Positions 29,450 to 38,087 of a stretch of DNA of 64,000 nucleotides are shown here, in pieces. Numbering within the stretch: the first letter of the stretch is position 1; every line of letters starts with the position of its first letter. The notes under the pieces were generated by a model. That model saw only the letters and a program-made list of their open reading frames with translations. It made no database searches and had not been told where the DNA came from. Where the stretch lies: positions 186,001-250,000 of the forward strand of contig CBDCWQ010000001.1 in the NCBI GenBank assembly GCA_965223435.1. Reading direction: 5' to 3'. Position numbers and translations under genes: made by a program. The stretch comes from CBDCWQ01 sp965223435 (GTDB taxonomy: Bacteria; Myxococcota; Kuafuiibacteriia; Kuafuiibacteriales; Kuafuiibacteriaceae).

Positions 29450-30703
29450 TCAGCGTCTGCAGGCGGTCACCCGATCCGCTAACGTGACGGCCCTTTCTCG
29501 GTCCAAACGACGCGCGGAATCCCAAACGAACCTGGCCAATTCCTGGTGACCTTCTTGCCCCGGCGCCACTTCACCCAGTCTCTTCAAAACCTCCTCCGCG
29601 GGCAAGCCGACCTGCCGACCAATATCGTGGTACACGCTTTGGCCTTCGGGATCTCGTAGATACTCAGGGGCGGCGTTGGCCCAAAAACGCGAGGAAGCTG
29701 TCAGTTCCTGAACGCCGGCGATCAAGGCTGAAGCCATTTTTGACGACAACACACCCATATCCTGGGCTTCGGCGATAATACGGTGGCAGTGGGCCGTTTC
29801 GCGTTCAAGCTGTAGACAAAGGCTGGTGGGTATCCCGTCTTCGGTTTCCTCGGTCCGGCTCAAAAGGTCTGCGTAAGAACGGCCCGATGCCTTCCAATAC
29901 CCCGAGGGATACTTCAGCAACCACGCGCCTCCCCCTTGCATCTGCTGGGTCGAGTCCGCCAGATCGTGGATCACGGAGGCCAGGGTCCAGGGGGGCTGGG
30001 GCGGATGCCTCAACAGGACTACGCCGGTTTCACCGTCTACAAACTCGGAGCCCCACCACGGGTTTTTTCCACAGACGAGTTCTTGAACAAACTGACTGGA
30101 ACCCAACCCATGATGCACCACACACAAATCGATGGCCTTGGCCCACTCAGAGGCAAGACAACCTTCCTTGCCTGCCAGGTCGCTCAAGACCGCACTGGTG
30201 CGCGCACCCAGATGGTTCAGGCCCACCACCTGCCCAATGGTGCGCATCGCCGAAACCACGGAGCCGTGCGCGTCGTGCACCGCAAAAGCGTCGGTTCTGA
30301 GCGGCTCGTCGAGCGCTTTGTTGAGATCGTGGATGAACGCAGCCGCCAAGCTGACGCTGAGCACGTCCGCCGGCACTTTCGCGCCAATCCCGTAGTACAA
30401 GACGTTTTCGTTCTGAGCGCGAATATGGCCGGCGTTTTGGGCATCACACGCTGCACCCACGTCGGTCGTCACCAGTCGCGCCATCAAACGCTCGTAGGCC
30501 CGAGGCGACACCACCTCGCTTGCGATGAGACCCAAATCGTCCAAGATACGGACCAGGCTCAAGTTTCGGACTCTCCAAACCTCGACCGGCTGCTGGCGGG
30601 CGTCATCGTCGAACAGGGTGACCAGCCCCGCGTGATCCTCAATATGCCCTGCCACCCCCAGTTCTCCCGGCGCAAACGCCCTCAAGGCGGCGCCAAGCCC
30701 CAT
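29450..30703 (-). CDS. HD-domain protein (HDOD-like), putative signalling or phosphohydrolase
   Basis: 417 residues, ATG at 30703; an in-frame TAG shortly upstream limits the start. The central part carries HD-type motifs: 'LAAAFIHDLNKAL' (His-Asp pair), 'LCVVHHGLG' and 'VIHDLADSTQQM', spaced as in HD hydrolases. No membrane segment or signal peptide is seen, so it is probably cytoplasmic. The first 60 residues ('HIEDHAGLVTLFDDDARQ', 'EVWRVRNLSLVRILDDLGL') are not recognised. HD proteins of this style hydrolyse nucleotides or cyclic dinucleotides or act as non-enzymatic regulators; which applies is unknown. It is divergent from the sigma-54 activator gene and leads an operon with the TPR/TonB-like gene. 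Confidence 0.6.
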   Translation of the reverse strand: MGLGAALRAFAPGELGVAGHIEDHAGLVTLFDDDARQQPVEVWRVRNLSLVRILDDLGLIASEVVSPRAYERLMARLVTTDVGAACDAQNAGHIRAQNENVLYYGIGAKVPADVLSVSLAAAFIHDLNKALDEPLRTDAFAVHDAHGSVVSAMRTIGQVVGLNHLGARTSAVLSDLAGKEGCLASEWAKAIDLCVVHHGLGSSQFVQELVCGKNPWWGSEFVDGETGVVLLRHPPQPPWTLASVIHDLADSTQQMQGGGAWLLKYPSGYWKASGRSYADLLSRTEETEDGIPTSLCLQLERETAHCHRIIAEAQDMGVLSSKMASALIAGVQELTASSRFWANAAPEYLRDPEGQSVYHDIGRQVGLPAEEVLKRLGEVAPGQEGHQELARFVWDSARRLDRERAVTLADRVTACRR

Positions 30704-30797
30704 GCTCTCAGCATTCGGGAGAAGGGTCTAGATTAGGGGTTTTTTCGGTCATCGATTGAGACTTGCCCCAACCAGATCCCCTTGTTATCGCGCCTGA

Positions 30798-32429
30798 GTG
30801 ACCATCGCGGAGCTTGTCTTTCTCCGGAACGACAAAAGCCTGCTTCGCTTTCGTTTGGACCGAACGGAAGTTTGTATCGGAAGCCACCCTACGTGCGACG
30901 TAGTCGTTCCGGACCCGACCGTCCCGGAAGTGGCTGCGATTCTTCGGGATCAAGGTACCCACCGGTTTCTCTTGCGCGACCTCACCGGCGGCAATCTTAG
31001 GGTAAACAACAGCCCTATGGATGGAGAAGAAATTGAGCTTCAGGCCGGCGACACCATAGGGATTAACCCCTATTCGCTAACCCTGCAGGTTCGTGATGTG
31101 GACGCGGCCAAACGGCAGCGTTTTGGCCACACCCAGGCCATGGGCCATGAGGTCGCGATGGGCGATCCCTGCGTCCTGGTTTTTGGCGGGCAGCGTATCG
31201 AAATTCCGCCCGAACATCCGTTTAACATCGGAGGCCACGAGGACAATGCGCTGGTGATCGAAGACGATTTCGTCTCCTCCTTTCACTGCCGCATCACCAA
31301 TCAAAATGGCCGCTGGTTCATCAGCGATCTGGATTCAACCAATGGAACCGAGGTCAATGGGCTTCGGGTACGCGAAGCCGAACTGCCCATTCCCGCAACC
31401 ATCAAACTCGGAAGCATCTCCGTCAGCCTTGAGCCCAAGCTGCCGGACCCTGCCAAACCCCGAAGCACCACCGCCCAAGATGGGCGATCGACATTCCGCG
31501 GCATGATCGGAAAAAGCCCCGCCACCCTTCGCGTATTCGAGCTTGCTAAGCGACTGGCCGGATCGCGGGAGCCCGTCTTGGTCTTGGGGGACTCGGGATG
31601 TGGCAAAGAACTTGTGGCCCGTGCGCTGCACGAAGAATCCGCACGCAGCGCGGGGCCGTTTTTGGCCCTCAACTGCGGTGCTCTGACCAGCGCCCTCATT
31701 GAAGGTGAGCTTTTTGGCCATGTAAAAGGCGCCTTCACCGGCGCCCTCGCCGACAAACCAGGCGCATTCGAGGCCACCGACGGAGGCACCCTTTTTCTCG
31801 ATGAAATCGGGGAGTTTCCGCTCGAGCTTCAACCCAAGCTCCTGCGCGTCCTCGAATCGGGTTCGGTTCGCCGCGTGGGCGGCACCAAAGAAAAGCCGGT
31901 ATCCACGCGCATTGTGGCGGCCACGCACCGAAACCTCGAAGACCTCGTCCAAAGCGGGCATTTTCGCGAAGACCTCTTCCACCGATTGTTTGTGCTGTCC
32001 ATCAGCATTCCGCCCCTCAAGGACCGAAGTGAAGACATTCTGCCCCTCGCCGAGCACTTTTTAGAGAGCCAATCCGATCGCGCCCTGAGACTCACCCCGG
32101 ATGCGGAGCAAGCCCTCAATCAGTACAGTTGGCCGGGAAATGTGCGAGAACTTCGCAACGTGATCGTCCGCGCCATCTTGATGACCGACGGCGACGAAAT
32201 CGGCGAAAGCGACCTTCAGTTCTCTCGCGCGGCATTCACGGCGGCCAAAGATGCCCGCCGCTCTGTCCGCCGACACGACGAAGCGGAACGGGAAGAAATC
32301 CTCGAAACCCTCGAACGCACCAACGGCAACCGTGCGGAAGCGGCGCGCAGCTTGGGGCTCTCGAAGAGCACATTTCACGATCGTCTGAAGCGCCACGGCA
32401 TTCCGCTCAAGTTCAAAAGTACCAAGTGA
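30798..32429 (+). CDS. Double-FHA sigma-54-dependent transcriptional activator
   Basis: 543 residues, GTG start at 30798. Two FHA domains come first (about 20-95 and 120-212). The first is degenerate; the second has the phosphothreonine-binding pattern ('GGHEDNALVI', 'SSFHC', 'STNGTEVNG'). A complete AAA+ sigma-54 interaction domain follows: Walker A 'GDSGCGKE' (264-271), the GAFTGA loop (311-316) that contacts sigma-54, Walker B 'LFLDEIGE', and 'WPGNVRELRN'. A Fis-type helix-turn-helix ends it ('NRAEAARSLGLSKSTFHDRL'). FHA input implies control by Ser/Thr kinases, a common myxobacterial circuit. The gene just downstream, a barrel-like exported protein, may be a target; that is inference. Confidence 0.93.
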   Translation: MTIAELVFLRNDKSLLRFRLDRTEVCIGSHPTCDVVVPDPTVPEVAAILRDQGTHRFLLRDLTGGNLRVNNSPMDGEEIELQAGDTIGINPYSLTLQVRDVDAAKRQRFGHTQAMGHEVAMGDPCVLVFGGQRIEIPPEHPFNIGGHEDNALVIEDDFVSSFHCRITNQNGRWFISDLDSTNGTEVNGLRVREAELPIPATIKLGSISVSLEPKLPDPAKPRSTTAQDGRSTFRGMIGKSPATLRVFELAKRLAGSREPVLVLGDSGCGKELVARALHEESARSAGPFLALNCGALTSALIEGELFGHVKGAFTGALADKPGAFEATDGGTLFLDEIGEFPLELQPKLLRVLESGSVRRVGGTKEKPVSTRIVAATHRNLEDLVQSGHFREDLFHRLFVLSISIPPLKDRSEDILPLAEHFLESQSDRALRLTPDAEQALNQYSWPGNVRELRNVIVRAILMTDGDEIGESDLQFSRAAFTAAKDARRSVRRHDEAEREEILETLERTNGNRAEAARSLGLSKSTFHDRLKRHGIPLKFKSTK

Positions 32430-32489
32430 GCCCAAAGACCGCGGGTGCGAGCGTTGATATCCACGTTCAATATGCATAAGGTCCCCGCC

Positions 32490-33257
32490 ATGAGAATTCG
32501 TCAATGTGCCTTCACGGGGCTCTTTCTTGCGCAAGCGCTTGTTTTTTCTCCTCATTTGGCCTCCGCGGCAAAATCAACGGGCGCCTCGGTCGACATCGGC
32601 TTTTTTTCAAAAAATGACACGTCGGTGCTCGCCCCGCTTTTCAACCTGGTGGTTCCGCTCGGGACCATCGCCATCGAAGCCCAGTGGGGCGTGTTTTTTA
32701 TCGACCCCCAACAAGAAACGGCGGACAGCGAGTTTAAGTCGCTGAACCCCTTCGTCGCCGCCCACTATTCCCTCAACCTGGTCGCCGCCGAGCTGAGTGT
32801 GGGCGCCGGAGTCGCCGTGCCCATCGTCGATGCCGATGGCTTATCTGGCATTCCCCTTCTGATGCGCGGAGGCTGGAACGCTTGGCTCTACAGGCCCGAC
32901 ACGCTCACCATCGCCACCCCGGCCAGTCTCGACTTTAACATTCCCGCCTTCGACCTTCGGGCCGAGGGCGCCCTCATGCTCGGCGTGCCCACCAAGGACG
33001 GCGGCGACACCGATTTTGGGTTTCAGCTGGCTGGCGAAGTGGCCATTCCCGCGGCCGTCATCATCGATCTCGGTGCCCGCCTTCAGCTGGTGTCCCCCGA
33101 CTTTGACGAAGCGAATCTCTCGATCGAACCCTTCGCCCAGCTCGCGCTTGGGCCTCTCCTCGCCAGAGTCGGCTTCCTGATCAATCTCGACAGCCCCAAC
33201 TCGTTTTCCGATGGGGGCGTGTGGGGACTCCGCGCGGGCCTTGGTCTCAGTCTCTAA
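32490..33257 (+). CDS. Exported, probably outer-membrane beta-rich protein
   Basis: 255 residues from the ATG at 32490, which has AAGG nine bases upstream; the frame is open to 32445 but the signal peptide ('CAFTGLFLAQALVFSPHLASA') fits this start. The mature part alternates polar and hydrophobic residues in amphipathic strands ('SVDIGFFSKNDTSV', 'AELSVGAGVAVPIVDADG', 'LGARLQLVSPDFDEANLS') and ends in 'WGLRAGLGLSL', a C-terminal aromatic/hydrophobic strand typical of outer-membrane barrels. No specific family is recognised. It is 60 bases behind the sigma-54 activator. Its stop codon is the first base of an inverted repeat at 33255-33291. Confidence 0.65.
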   Translation: MRIRQCAFTGLFLAQALVFSPHLASAAKSTGASVDIGFFSKNDTSVLAPLFNLVVPLGTIAIEAQWGVFFIDPQQETADSEFKSLNPFVAAHYSLNLVAAELSVGAGVAVPIVDADGLSGIPLLMRGGWNAWLYRPDTLTIATPASLDFNIPAFDLRAEGALMLGVPTKDGGDTDFGFQLAGEVAIPAAVIIDLGARLQLVSPDFDEANLSIEPFAQLALGPLLARVGFLINLDSPNSFSDGGVWGLRAGLGLSL

Positions 33258-33291
33258 ACAAGAAACGTACAAACTTGTGCGTTCCTGTTTA
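33255..33291. terminator. Candidate bidirectional terminator between convergent genes
   Basis: Imperfect inverted repeat: TAAACAAGAAACGTACAA (33255-33272) pairs with TTGTGCGTTCCTGTTTA (33275-33291), with one bulge and G-U pairs. It starts at the stop codon of the upstream gene and lies just before the end of the convergent minus-strand gene. One arm recurs at the end of the GreA/B gene at 63676-63695. A terminator role is inferred from position. Confidence 0.4.
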
Positions 33292-33307
33292 GAAGCCTAC
33301 CGCGCGC

Positions 33308-34312
33308 TCAACGGAGTGCGCGAAAACTCCGGTAGTGGTGGATGGCGACGCCTTCGAACCCGGGATGTTGGGTGAAGGCCCTTTTGGTCTCGGCCAGCTG
33401 GCCCTTGAGGTAGGTCCGAGAGAGCCCATGGAAAGTGATCTTCTTGGGCTCAAACTTACCGGTTTCGACCCCCAAAATGATGCTCTTTTTCTTGAGCCTA
33501 GAGGCGATCGCCACCTCCTGTCGGCCGTGGTAAATGATACCGTCCGTCCCGCGCGCGAAGTTTCGATAGTCCATGATGCCCACGTTGTCGCACAAGCGGA
33601 TAAAATGCTCCGCCGCGGTCGCGTAGGTCCCTCCGAAAGTCAGCTCAAACCCCCCACCCTCGCTCCGTTTGGTCTGGTCGTACCAAAATGGAATGTCCAC
33701 GCCGTACACCAGTCCGACGTCGGCTTTTTGTAACAAACGCTGAAGTTTTTTTGCGAGCACCAGGGCGTCCTTGAGGATCAGACGCTGCTTGGCCGGCCCT
33801 TCTTTCCAGGCCTCAGTCAGGTAAACTTCGTTGTCATGATGGATACCATCAAAACGCTCGGCAGGAGGACGCTTGCGGTTAAAGGCAATGATGGCCTTCG
33901 CTTGGGAAAGCATTTTGGGATGATTCTGTTTGAGCGCGTAGCTTCGCTCCCCATCCAGGGCATGAACTTTGATCCCATTTTGGTGGGCTTCGCTTAAAAA
34001 GCTGGCCCACTTGGCCTCGTCCTTGATCTTGGCCCGCGTCCCGTTCTTCGACCAAGCGGTATGAATCTGACACCAAAGGGTGTTGATGCCCTCTTTCTTG
34101 GCGAAACGGAGAAGCTTTGCCCGGCTCTTTGCCGGCAGATAATCCTCCACGTGCCAGACCCACATCGCCCGGGTACCCGTCTCAGTGCGAGCTTCCCGAG
34201 ATCCATGCGACGGACTGCGCTCAAGCGCGCCCTCTTGCCCCGTAGGACTGAGCCCGGCACCCTGGCCAAAGGTCAGCACCCACGCCGAAACCACGAGCCC
34301 TCCGTGCCCCAT
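33308..34312 (-). CDS. Exported TIM-barrel-like protein (putative glycoside hydrolase)
   Basis: 334 residues, ATG at 34312, with GGGAGCG about 14 bases upstream. The start is hydrophobic ('GGLVVSAWVLTFGQGAGLS') and may be a signal peptide. The rest reads like a TIM barrel of the putative-glycosidase type: 'AMWVWHVEDYL' at the first strand, 'GINTLWCQIHTAWSKNG', 'GIKVHALDGERSYAL', 'FDGIHHDNEVYL', 'VGLVYGVDIPFWYD', 'DNVGIMDYRNFARG', 'SIILGVETGKFEPKKI', ending 'GVAIHHYRSFRAL'. Acidic residues in 'HHDNEVYL' and 'VETGKFE' are possible catalytic carboxylates. Substrate unknown; the envelope or extracellular location is inferred. Confidence 0.65.
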   Translation of the reverse strand: MGHGGLVVSAWVLTFGQGAGLSPTGQEGALERSPSHGSREARTETGTRAMWVWHVEDYLPAKSRAKLLRFAKKEGINTLWCQIHTAWSKNGTRAKIKDEAKWASFLSEAHQNGIKVHALDGERSYALKQNHPKMLSQAKAIIAFNRKRPPAERFDGIHHDNEVYLTEAWKEGPAKQRLILKDALVLAKKLQRLLQKADVGLVYGVDIPFWYDQTKRSEGGGFELTFGGTYATAAEHFIRLCDNVGIMDYRNFARGTDGIIYHGRQEVAIASRLKKKSIILGVETGKFEPKKITFHGLSRTYLKGQLAETKRAFTQHPGFEGVAIHHYRSFRALR

Positions 34313-34532
34313 CCGTTACACGCTCCCTTCGTTTGCCATGCAGCCTCTTGATTTCTCACACAAAGCAGGAGCAATGAAAGTTCCTTCTCCCGGAAACCCG
34401 GATCGACGCCGCTCCCTAAGGGGAAGAACCCTCGAGCCACACCCTGATCACCGAAAAGTAGGGGGACTGTAAGGGCGCAAAAAGACAAGGCCATGCCGCC
34501 ACACAGCGTTGCCGCCGGGGAACGAGTGCGGT

Positions 34533-35219
34533 ATGCCCAGCGCCATGGCCAAGAGGTGGAAAGTCCTCATCATTGTGGGGCTCAGCGTGGCGCTGGTAGA
34601 CCAGTGGACCAAATTCCTCGCGGTCAAGCACCTCACCCCGGGGATCGCGGTCGCCCACTCCGGAAAAGCGCGCCTCGGGGACAAAGAGCAAGAAGAGGTC
34701 CTGAAAAGCATGGGCCTCGGCCAGCAACTCAAGCTCTTCTACACCGACGTCAAAGGCCCCTGCCGGACTTTTGGTGCCCGGTGCCCCAGCGTCCGGGTCA
34801 TCGATGGCTTCTGGAATTGGCGATACGTCGAAAACCCCGGAGCGGCCTGGGGCATCCTCGCCAATACTTCTGAGCGGATTCGAGTACCTTTTTTTCACTT
34901 GGTCTCGCTTCTCGCCCTGGTATTCATCATCAGCTATTTTCGAAAGCTTGAAGACCACCAAGGTCTGTTGATTGTGTCCCTATCCCTCATATCGGGGGGC
35001 GCTGTCGGCAACGAGCTCGACCGAATCCACCTCAACTACGTCATAGACTTCATTGATTGGTATGTCGGCAATAGCCACTGGCCAACATTCAACGTGGCCG
35101 ACGCCGCGATCAGCACCGGGGTTGGACTCATCGCCCTGGAGTGGGTCCGCGAGTGGAACCAAGCGCGTGCCCACGAACGCGAAGCCAACGAGCAGTCGCT
35201 GTCTGAAGGCAAGAGCTGA
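34533..35219 (+). CDS. lspA: Lipoprotein signal peptidase II
   Basis: An inner-membrane aspartyl protease that removes the signal peptide of prolipoproteins after lipidation by Lgt. Four hydrophobic segments are visible, with the family motifs 'VALVDQWTKFLA' in the first, 'YVENPGAAWGIL', and the catalytic pair in 'GNELDRIHLNYVIDFID' and 'FNVADAAIS'. At about 228 residues it is longer than the usual 160-170. The extra length is a periplasmic insert between the first helix and the Asn-Pro-Gly motif, containing 'CRTFGARCPS', a possible disulfide. I prefer the ATG at 34533 (GGGGAA upstream) over the TTG at 34509; an ATG at 34545 is also possible. lgt follows 110 bases later, so both lipoprotein steps are encoded together. 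Confidence 0.92.
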   Translation: MPSAMAKRWKVLIIVGLSVALVDQWTKFLAVKHLTPGIAVAHSGKARLGDKEQEEVLKSMGLGQQLKLFYTDVKGPCRTFGARCPSVRVIDGFWNWRYVENPGAAWGILANTSERIRVPFFHLVSLLALVFIISYFRKLEDHQGLLIVSLSLISGGAVGNELDRIHLNYVIDFIDWYVGNSHWPTFNVADAAISTGVGLIALEWVREWNQARAHEREANEQSLSEGKS

Positions 35220-35329
35220 CGCCGCAATGAACTGCAGGCGTAAACAAGATCAACAGAGTCACGACGTGGCTCGAAACCTCCTGGGAGCGGAACCAGCTTC
35301 TCGGGCAACCGCCTCCAAAGGACGTCCAC

Positions 35330-36184
35330 GTGCATCCCGTTCTTTTTAAGATCCCCCTCATCGACCTGCCCATCCACACCTACGGCATGATGATCGCCCT
35401 TGGTTTTTTGATCGGCATGCAGCTGGGCGCAAGAGAAGCCAGGCGCATCGATGTCAGTCCGCAAAGAGACTTTGACCGCTTCATTTCCGACCTCACATTC
35501 TGGATCCTTATCGCCGCGATGGTGGGCGCACGCATCGTGTTCATTATCGTGGAGTGGGACGACAGTTACGCACGAGACCCTTTTAAGATGTTTCGGGTTT
35601 GGGAGGGCGGGCTTGTCTTTTTCGGCGGCCTGATAGGAAGCCTCTTGTTCAGCGTCTACTTCTCGCACCGCAAGGGGCGGAACTTTTTTTTGGTCGCCGA
35701 CGTGCTCATGCCCGCAGTGGCGCTTGGGCAGTGTTTTGGACGTCTCGGCTGTCTGGCTGCGGGGTGCTGCTGGGGCAAACAAGTTGACCCCAACTTCTTC
35801 TCGGCCATCCAGTTCCCCGCAGGAAGTCTCATCTACGGAAGCATGCAGCGCTCAGGGCTTCTGGCCGCAGACGCCGTTCACACCCTCCATGTGCACCCGG
35901 TCCAGCTTTACGAGTCCCTCGGTGCCCTCATGATCTTTTTCATCCTCACGTTCATGCGGTCGAAAAAACGATTTCATGGGCAGATTCTTCTCGGGTACTT
36001 GTTCCTCTATCCCTTGCTTCGAAGCGCTCTCGAGTTCTTACGCGGAGACATTGCACGCGGGGAAAACGTCCTCGGAACCCCCCTTTCCACCAGCCAATTT
36101 ATCTCATCGATACTTTTTACCGTCGCCATCGCCCTCTTTATCTATCTGACCCAAAAGAAAAAGGCGGCCAGCCAGCCTGCTTAG
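35330..36184 (+). CDS. lgt: Prolipoprotein diacylglyceryl transferase
   Basis: It transfers diacylglycerol from phosphatidylglycerol to the lipobox cysteine of prolipoproteins in the inner membrane. 284 residues, GTG start at 35330 with AAGGA eight bases upstream. Features include 'IHTYGMMIALGFLIG' near the N-terminus, 'GLVFFGGLIGSL', the signature region 'GRLGCLAAGCCWG' and 'HPVQLYESLGAL', plus seven or so hydrophobic helices. The Cys-rich form of the signature is common in deltaproteobacterial homologs. With lspA just upstream it covers the first two steps of lipoprotein maturation. A relic of the third-step enzyme (Lnt) lies at 45.2 kb. Confidence 0.95.
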   Translation: MHPVLFKIPLIDLPIHTYGMMIALGFLIGMQLGAREARRIDVSPQRDFDRFISDLTFWILIAAMVGARIVFIIVEWDDSYARDPFKMFRVWEGGLVFFGGLIGSLLFSVYFSHRKGRNFFLVADVLMPAVALGQCFGRLGCLAAGCCWGKQVDPNFFSAIQFPAGSLIYGSMQRSGLLAADAVHTLHVHPVQLYESLGALMIFFILTFMRSKKRFHGQILLGYLFLYPLLRSALEFLRGDIARGENVLGTPLSTSQFISSILFTVAIALFIYLTQKKKAASQPA

Positions 36185-36227
36185 CTGGAGTTTGTCGGGT
36201 AATCGGACAGTTTACTTGGTTTCACAA

Positions 36228-36286
36228 CTCCGTTCATGAAATCGAGCAGGCGCACGTGCAGTCGTGTACGCGGTTCGTGAACGGAG
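36228..36286. terminator. Candidate bidirectional terminator stem after lgt
   Basis: CTCCGTTCATGAA (36228-36240) pairs with TTCGTGAACGGAG (36274-36286) with one G-U position. It lies between the convergent ends of lgt and the outer-membrane protein gene. There is no T-run, so the terminator role rests on position only. Confidence 0.3.
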
Positions 36287-36319
36287 ACGTGCGCATGGGC
36301 GTGCAAGCAAGCGGGCGGT

Positions 36320-37291
36320 CTAAAACGCAAGCATCCGAATGGCCACGCCAAGAATCCTGTCGTCGTCGTCGCGCTCACCGCGTTCGCCGTTGAGCCGCTG
36401 ACGGTAACCTACATCGATGGCAGCCCGCTCGTAGACCAGGCCAATCCCGCCCGCGAGCGACCAGGCTTGGGTCGCGCGGTCGTAGGACACCCCCACCCGA
36501 ATCGGCAACAGATCCCCCAGCACATAACCGAAGCCTCCGCTGACGCGAATCTTCTTGTCCCGCAGATCGTGGCGAAGGTCGGCCTCCAACGAGAATCCAT
36601 TACGGGAAAAGCCCAGGCCTCCGCCCCAGGAGATGGGCGCCTCGTCCCGGTCCGGGTTTGTGAGGTTGTATCCCACCACCGCGAGCGACAAGTCGTCGAC
36701 GATGCGCCATTGAAGCCCCACATCGAAGGTCAACAGCCGAAAATCGCCCCGGTCCGCTCCGGGCTCCACCGCCTCGCGGTCGAAATTCAGGTAACGGATT
36801 GTGGCCCCGAGGGCAGCATTATTCGCAATTCGGGTTGCAACCGCCCCCTCGATGCGGTGGCCTTTGAGCCGCTCCTCGCCGATACGAAGGACATCGGGGC
36901 GCCGATTGCTGTAGGTATAGGCTAGGCCCCCCGATATGGGTCCCGCCTGGCTGTCGATGACCGATGCGTTGAACCGCCGGTCAGAACCACGAGCGTCGTC
37001 CAGGTACCCCAATTCGAGGCTATAGACCTGCGCGAGCGCAAGGCCCGCTGGATTGATGTAGATTGAGTCGTTTCCTGTAGTTAGAGCCCTTTGAGCTTCC
37101 GCAAACGCCAGGAGACGGGCACCCTCGTAGCTCTGGCCAAGCACCCGCGCGGGCTGGCCCCAAAGACCGAGAAGCACCAGGCCGGGCAGGGCCCCATGGA
37201 AAAACCGGCGCAAGCCCCACGCACGGAGGGGTTCGCGCCGCACTTCTGCGTTCCCGGTTTGTCCACGGTATGCTAACGCTTCCAGGTTCAT
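36320..37291 (-). CDS. Outer-membrane beta-barrel protein, PorV/UPF0164-like
   Basis: 323 residues from the ATG at 37291. The frame is open another 233 codons, but that extension is the antisense of the neighbouring plus-strand gene and has no protein character. A hydrophobic stretch ('GALPGLVLLGLWGQP') ends near 'VLGQS' as a signal peptide. The mature start 'RALTTGNDSIYINPAGLA' is the classic opening of PorV/UPF0164-type barrels. Repeated amphipathic strands follow ('ISGGLAYTYSNRRPDVL', 'DDLSLAVVGYNLTNP', 'FSLEADLRHDLRDKK'), ending 'RILGVAIRMLAF' with a terminal aromatic. Transported substrate unknown. The start codon shares two bases with the start codon of the divergent gene. Confidence 0.75.
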   Translation of the reverse strand: MNLEALAYRGQTGNAEVRREPLRAWGLRRFFHGALPGLVLLGLWGQPARVLGQSYEGARLLAFAEAQRALTTGNDSIYINPAGLALAQVYSLELGYLDDARGSDRRFNASVIDSQAGPISGGLAYTYSNRRPDVLRIGEERLKGHRIEGAVATRIANNAALGATIRYLNFDREAVEPGADRGDFRLLTFDVGLQWRIVDDLSLAVVGYNLTNPDRDEAPISWGGGLGFSRNGFSLEADLRHDLRDKKIRVSGGFGYVLGDLLPIRVGVSYDRATQAWSLAGGIGLVYERAAIDVGYRQRLNGERGERDDDDRILGVAIRMLAF

Positions 37292-38060
37292 GTCCCCGCG
37301 CAATTCGAAGCATTTCCTAGGGCGCCTGGCAATACCGATCATCGCCCTCGCCCCGACAACCAGCATCCTCTTCGGAACCCCCGTAGCCCTCGCGGCCATT
37401 CCGAGTGCGGACCAAATCTTGTCCCGAGCGGCGGCTCGCCGGGCGTCCATCGCCTTTAAGACCCTGGTCGCTGAAGGGTACCGGCAAGACACCCCAAGCG
37501 GCCCCTCGCACCCAGTTTGGGAGGCCATATGGGTTGGCAAGGGGCACCGCGTCGAAGAAAAAACGAGCGGGGGCAGCCAGGTGTCGCTGACGGTCAAGGG
37601 GCGTCGATGGCGATACCAGCTGGGTGAAAAGGCGCCTGCCCCCAACGCCATAGGCACGGATCTGTTCACGAGCTTTTTGGGCCGACCCGAAAAAGACCCG
37701 GGGGGGCGCCGCAGCGTCGCCTTTCTGACCCAACGAGGCATCGACCACCGTGTGGTCAGTCTGTCGCGCTTGGGCAAGCGGATTGCATATGTCATTGGAG
37801 CGGGGCCGCGAGATCTGACCAAACCCCAGCTCTGGTTCGATAAGGAGCTTCTGCTTCCCATTCGGCTCATTGAAATGGACAAGGTGTCCAAGGAAACCAC
37901 CGACACCCATCTCATCGGGTACGGCTCACCCACCACCAAAGAGTGGTACCCCAAGCGCGTCGACGTCATCAAAGGCGGTAAGCTCATCAAACGGGTGCAC
38001 TATCAAAGCACCAAGCTCAACACGGCGCTGAGCGCCGATCTGTTCCGACCGCCCTCCTAG
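37290..38060 (+). CDS. Exported LolA-like lipoprotein-binding fold protein
   Basis: 256 residues, ATG at 37290, with a signal peptide ('LAIPIIALAPTTSILFG', cleavage near 'ALAAIPS'). The mature protein begins with a helix ('ADQILSRAAARRASIAF') and continues in antiparallel strands ('AIWVGKGHRVEEKTSG', 'RRWRYQLGEK', 'PQLWFDKELLLPIRLIE', 'YPKRVDVIKGGKLIKRV'), ending 'LSADLFRPPS'. This order matches periplasmic LolA/LolB-like folds, including the conserved final 'F.P' tail. It may bind lipids or lipoproteins, but could equally be a generic outer-membrane biogenesis factor. It lies 27 bases before priA. Confidence 0.6.
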   Translation: MSPRNSKHFLGRLAIPIIALAPTTSILFGTPVALAAIPSADQILSRAAARRASIAFKTLVAEGYRQDTPSGPSHPVWEAIWVGKGHRVEEKTSGGSQVSLTVKGRRWRYQLGEKAPAPNAIGTDLFTSFLGRPEKDPGGRRSVAFLTQRGIDHRVVSLSRLGKRIAYVIGAGPRDLTKPQLWFDKELLLPIRLIEMDKVSKETTDTHLIGYGSPTTKEWYPKRVDVIKGGKLIKRVHYQSTKLNTALSADLFRPPS

Positions 38061-38087
38061 TCCCCAGCGTCTCGTACGGACGACAAT

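Noticed and set aside
29936..30736. 266-codon plus-strand frame
   Set aside because: It is antisense to the HD-domain gene, whose motifs are clear.
37292..37990. N-terminal 233-codon extension of the minus-strand outer-membrane protein frame
   Set aside because: It is antisense to the signal-peptide-bearing LolA-like gene, is rich in Arg/Ser/Pro without domain character, and a clear signal peptide starts downstream.
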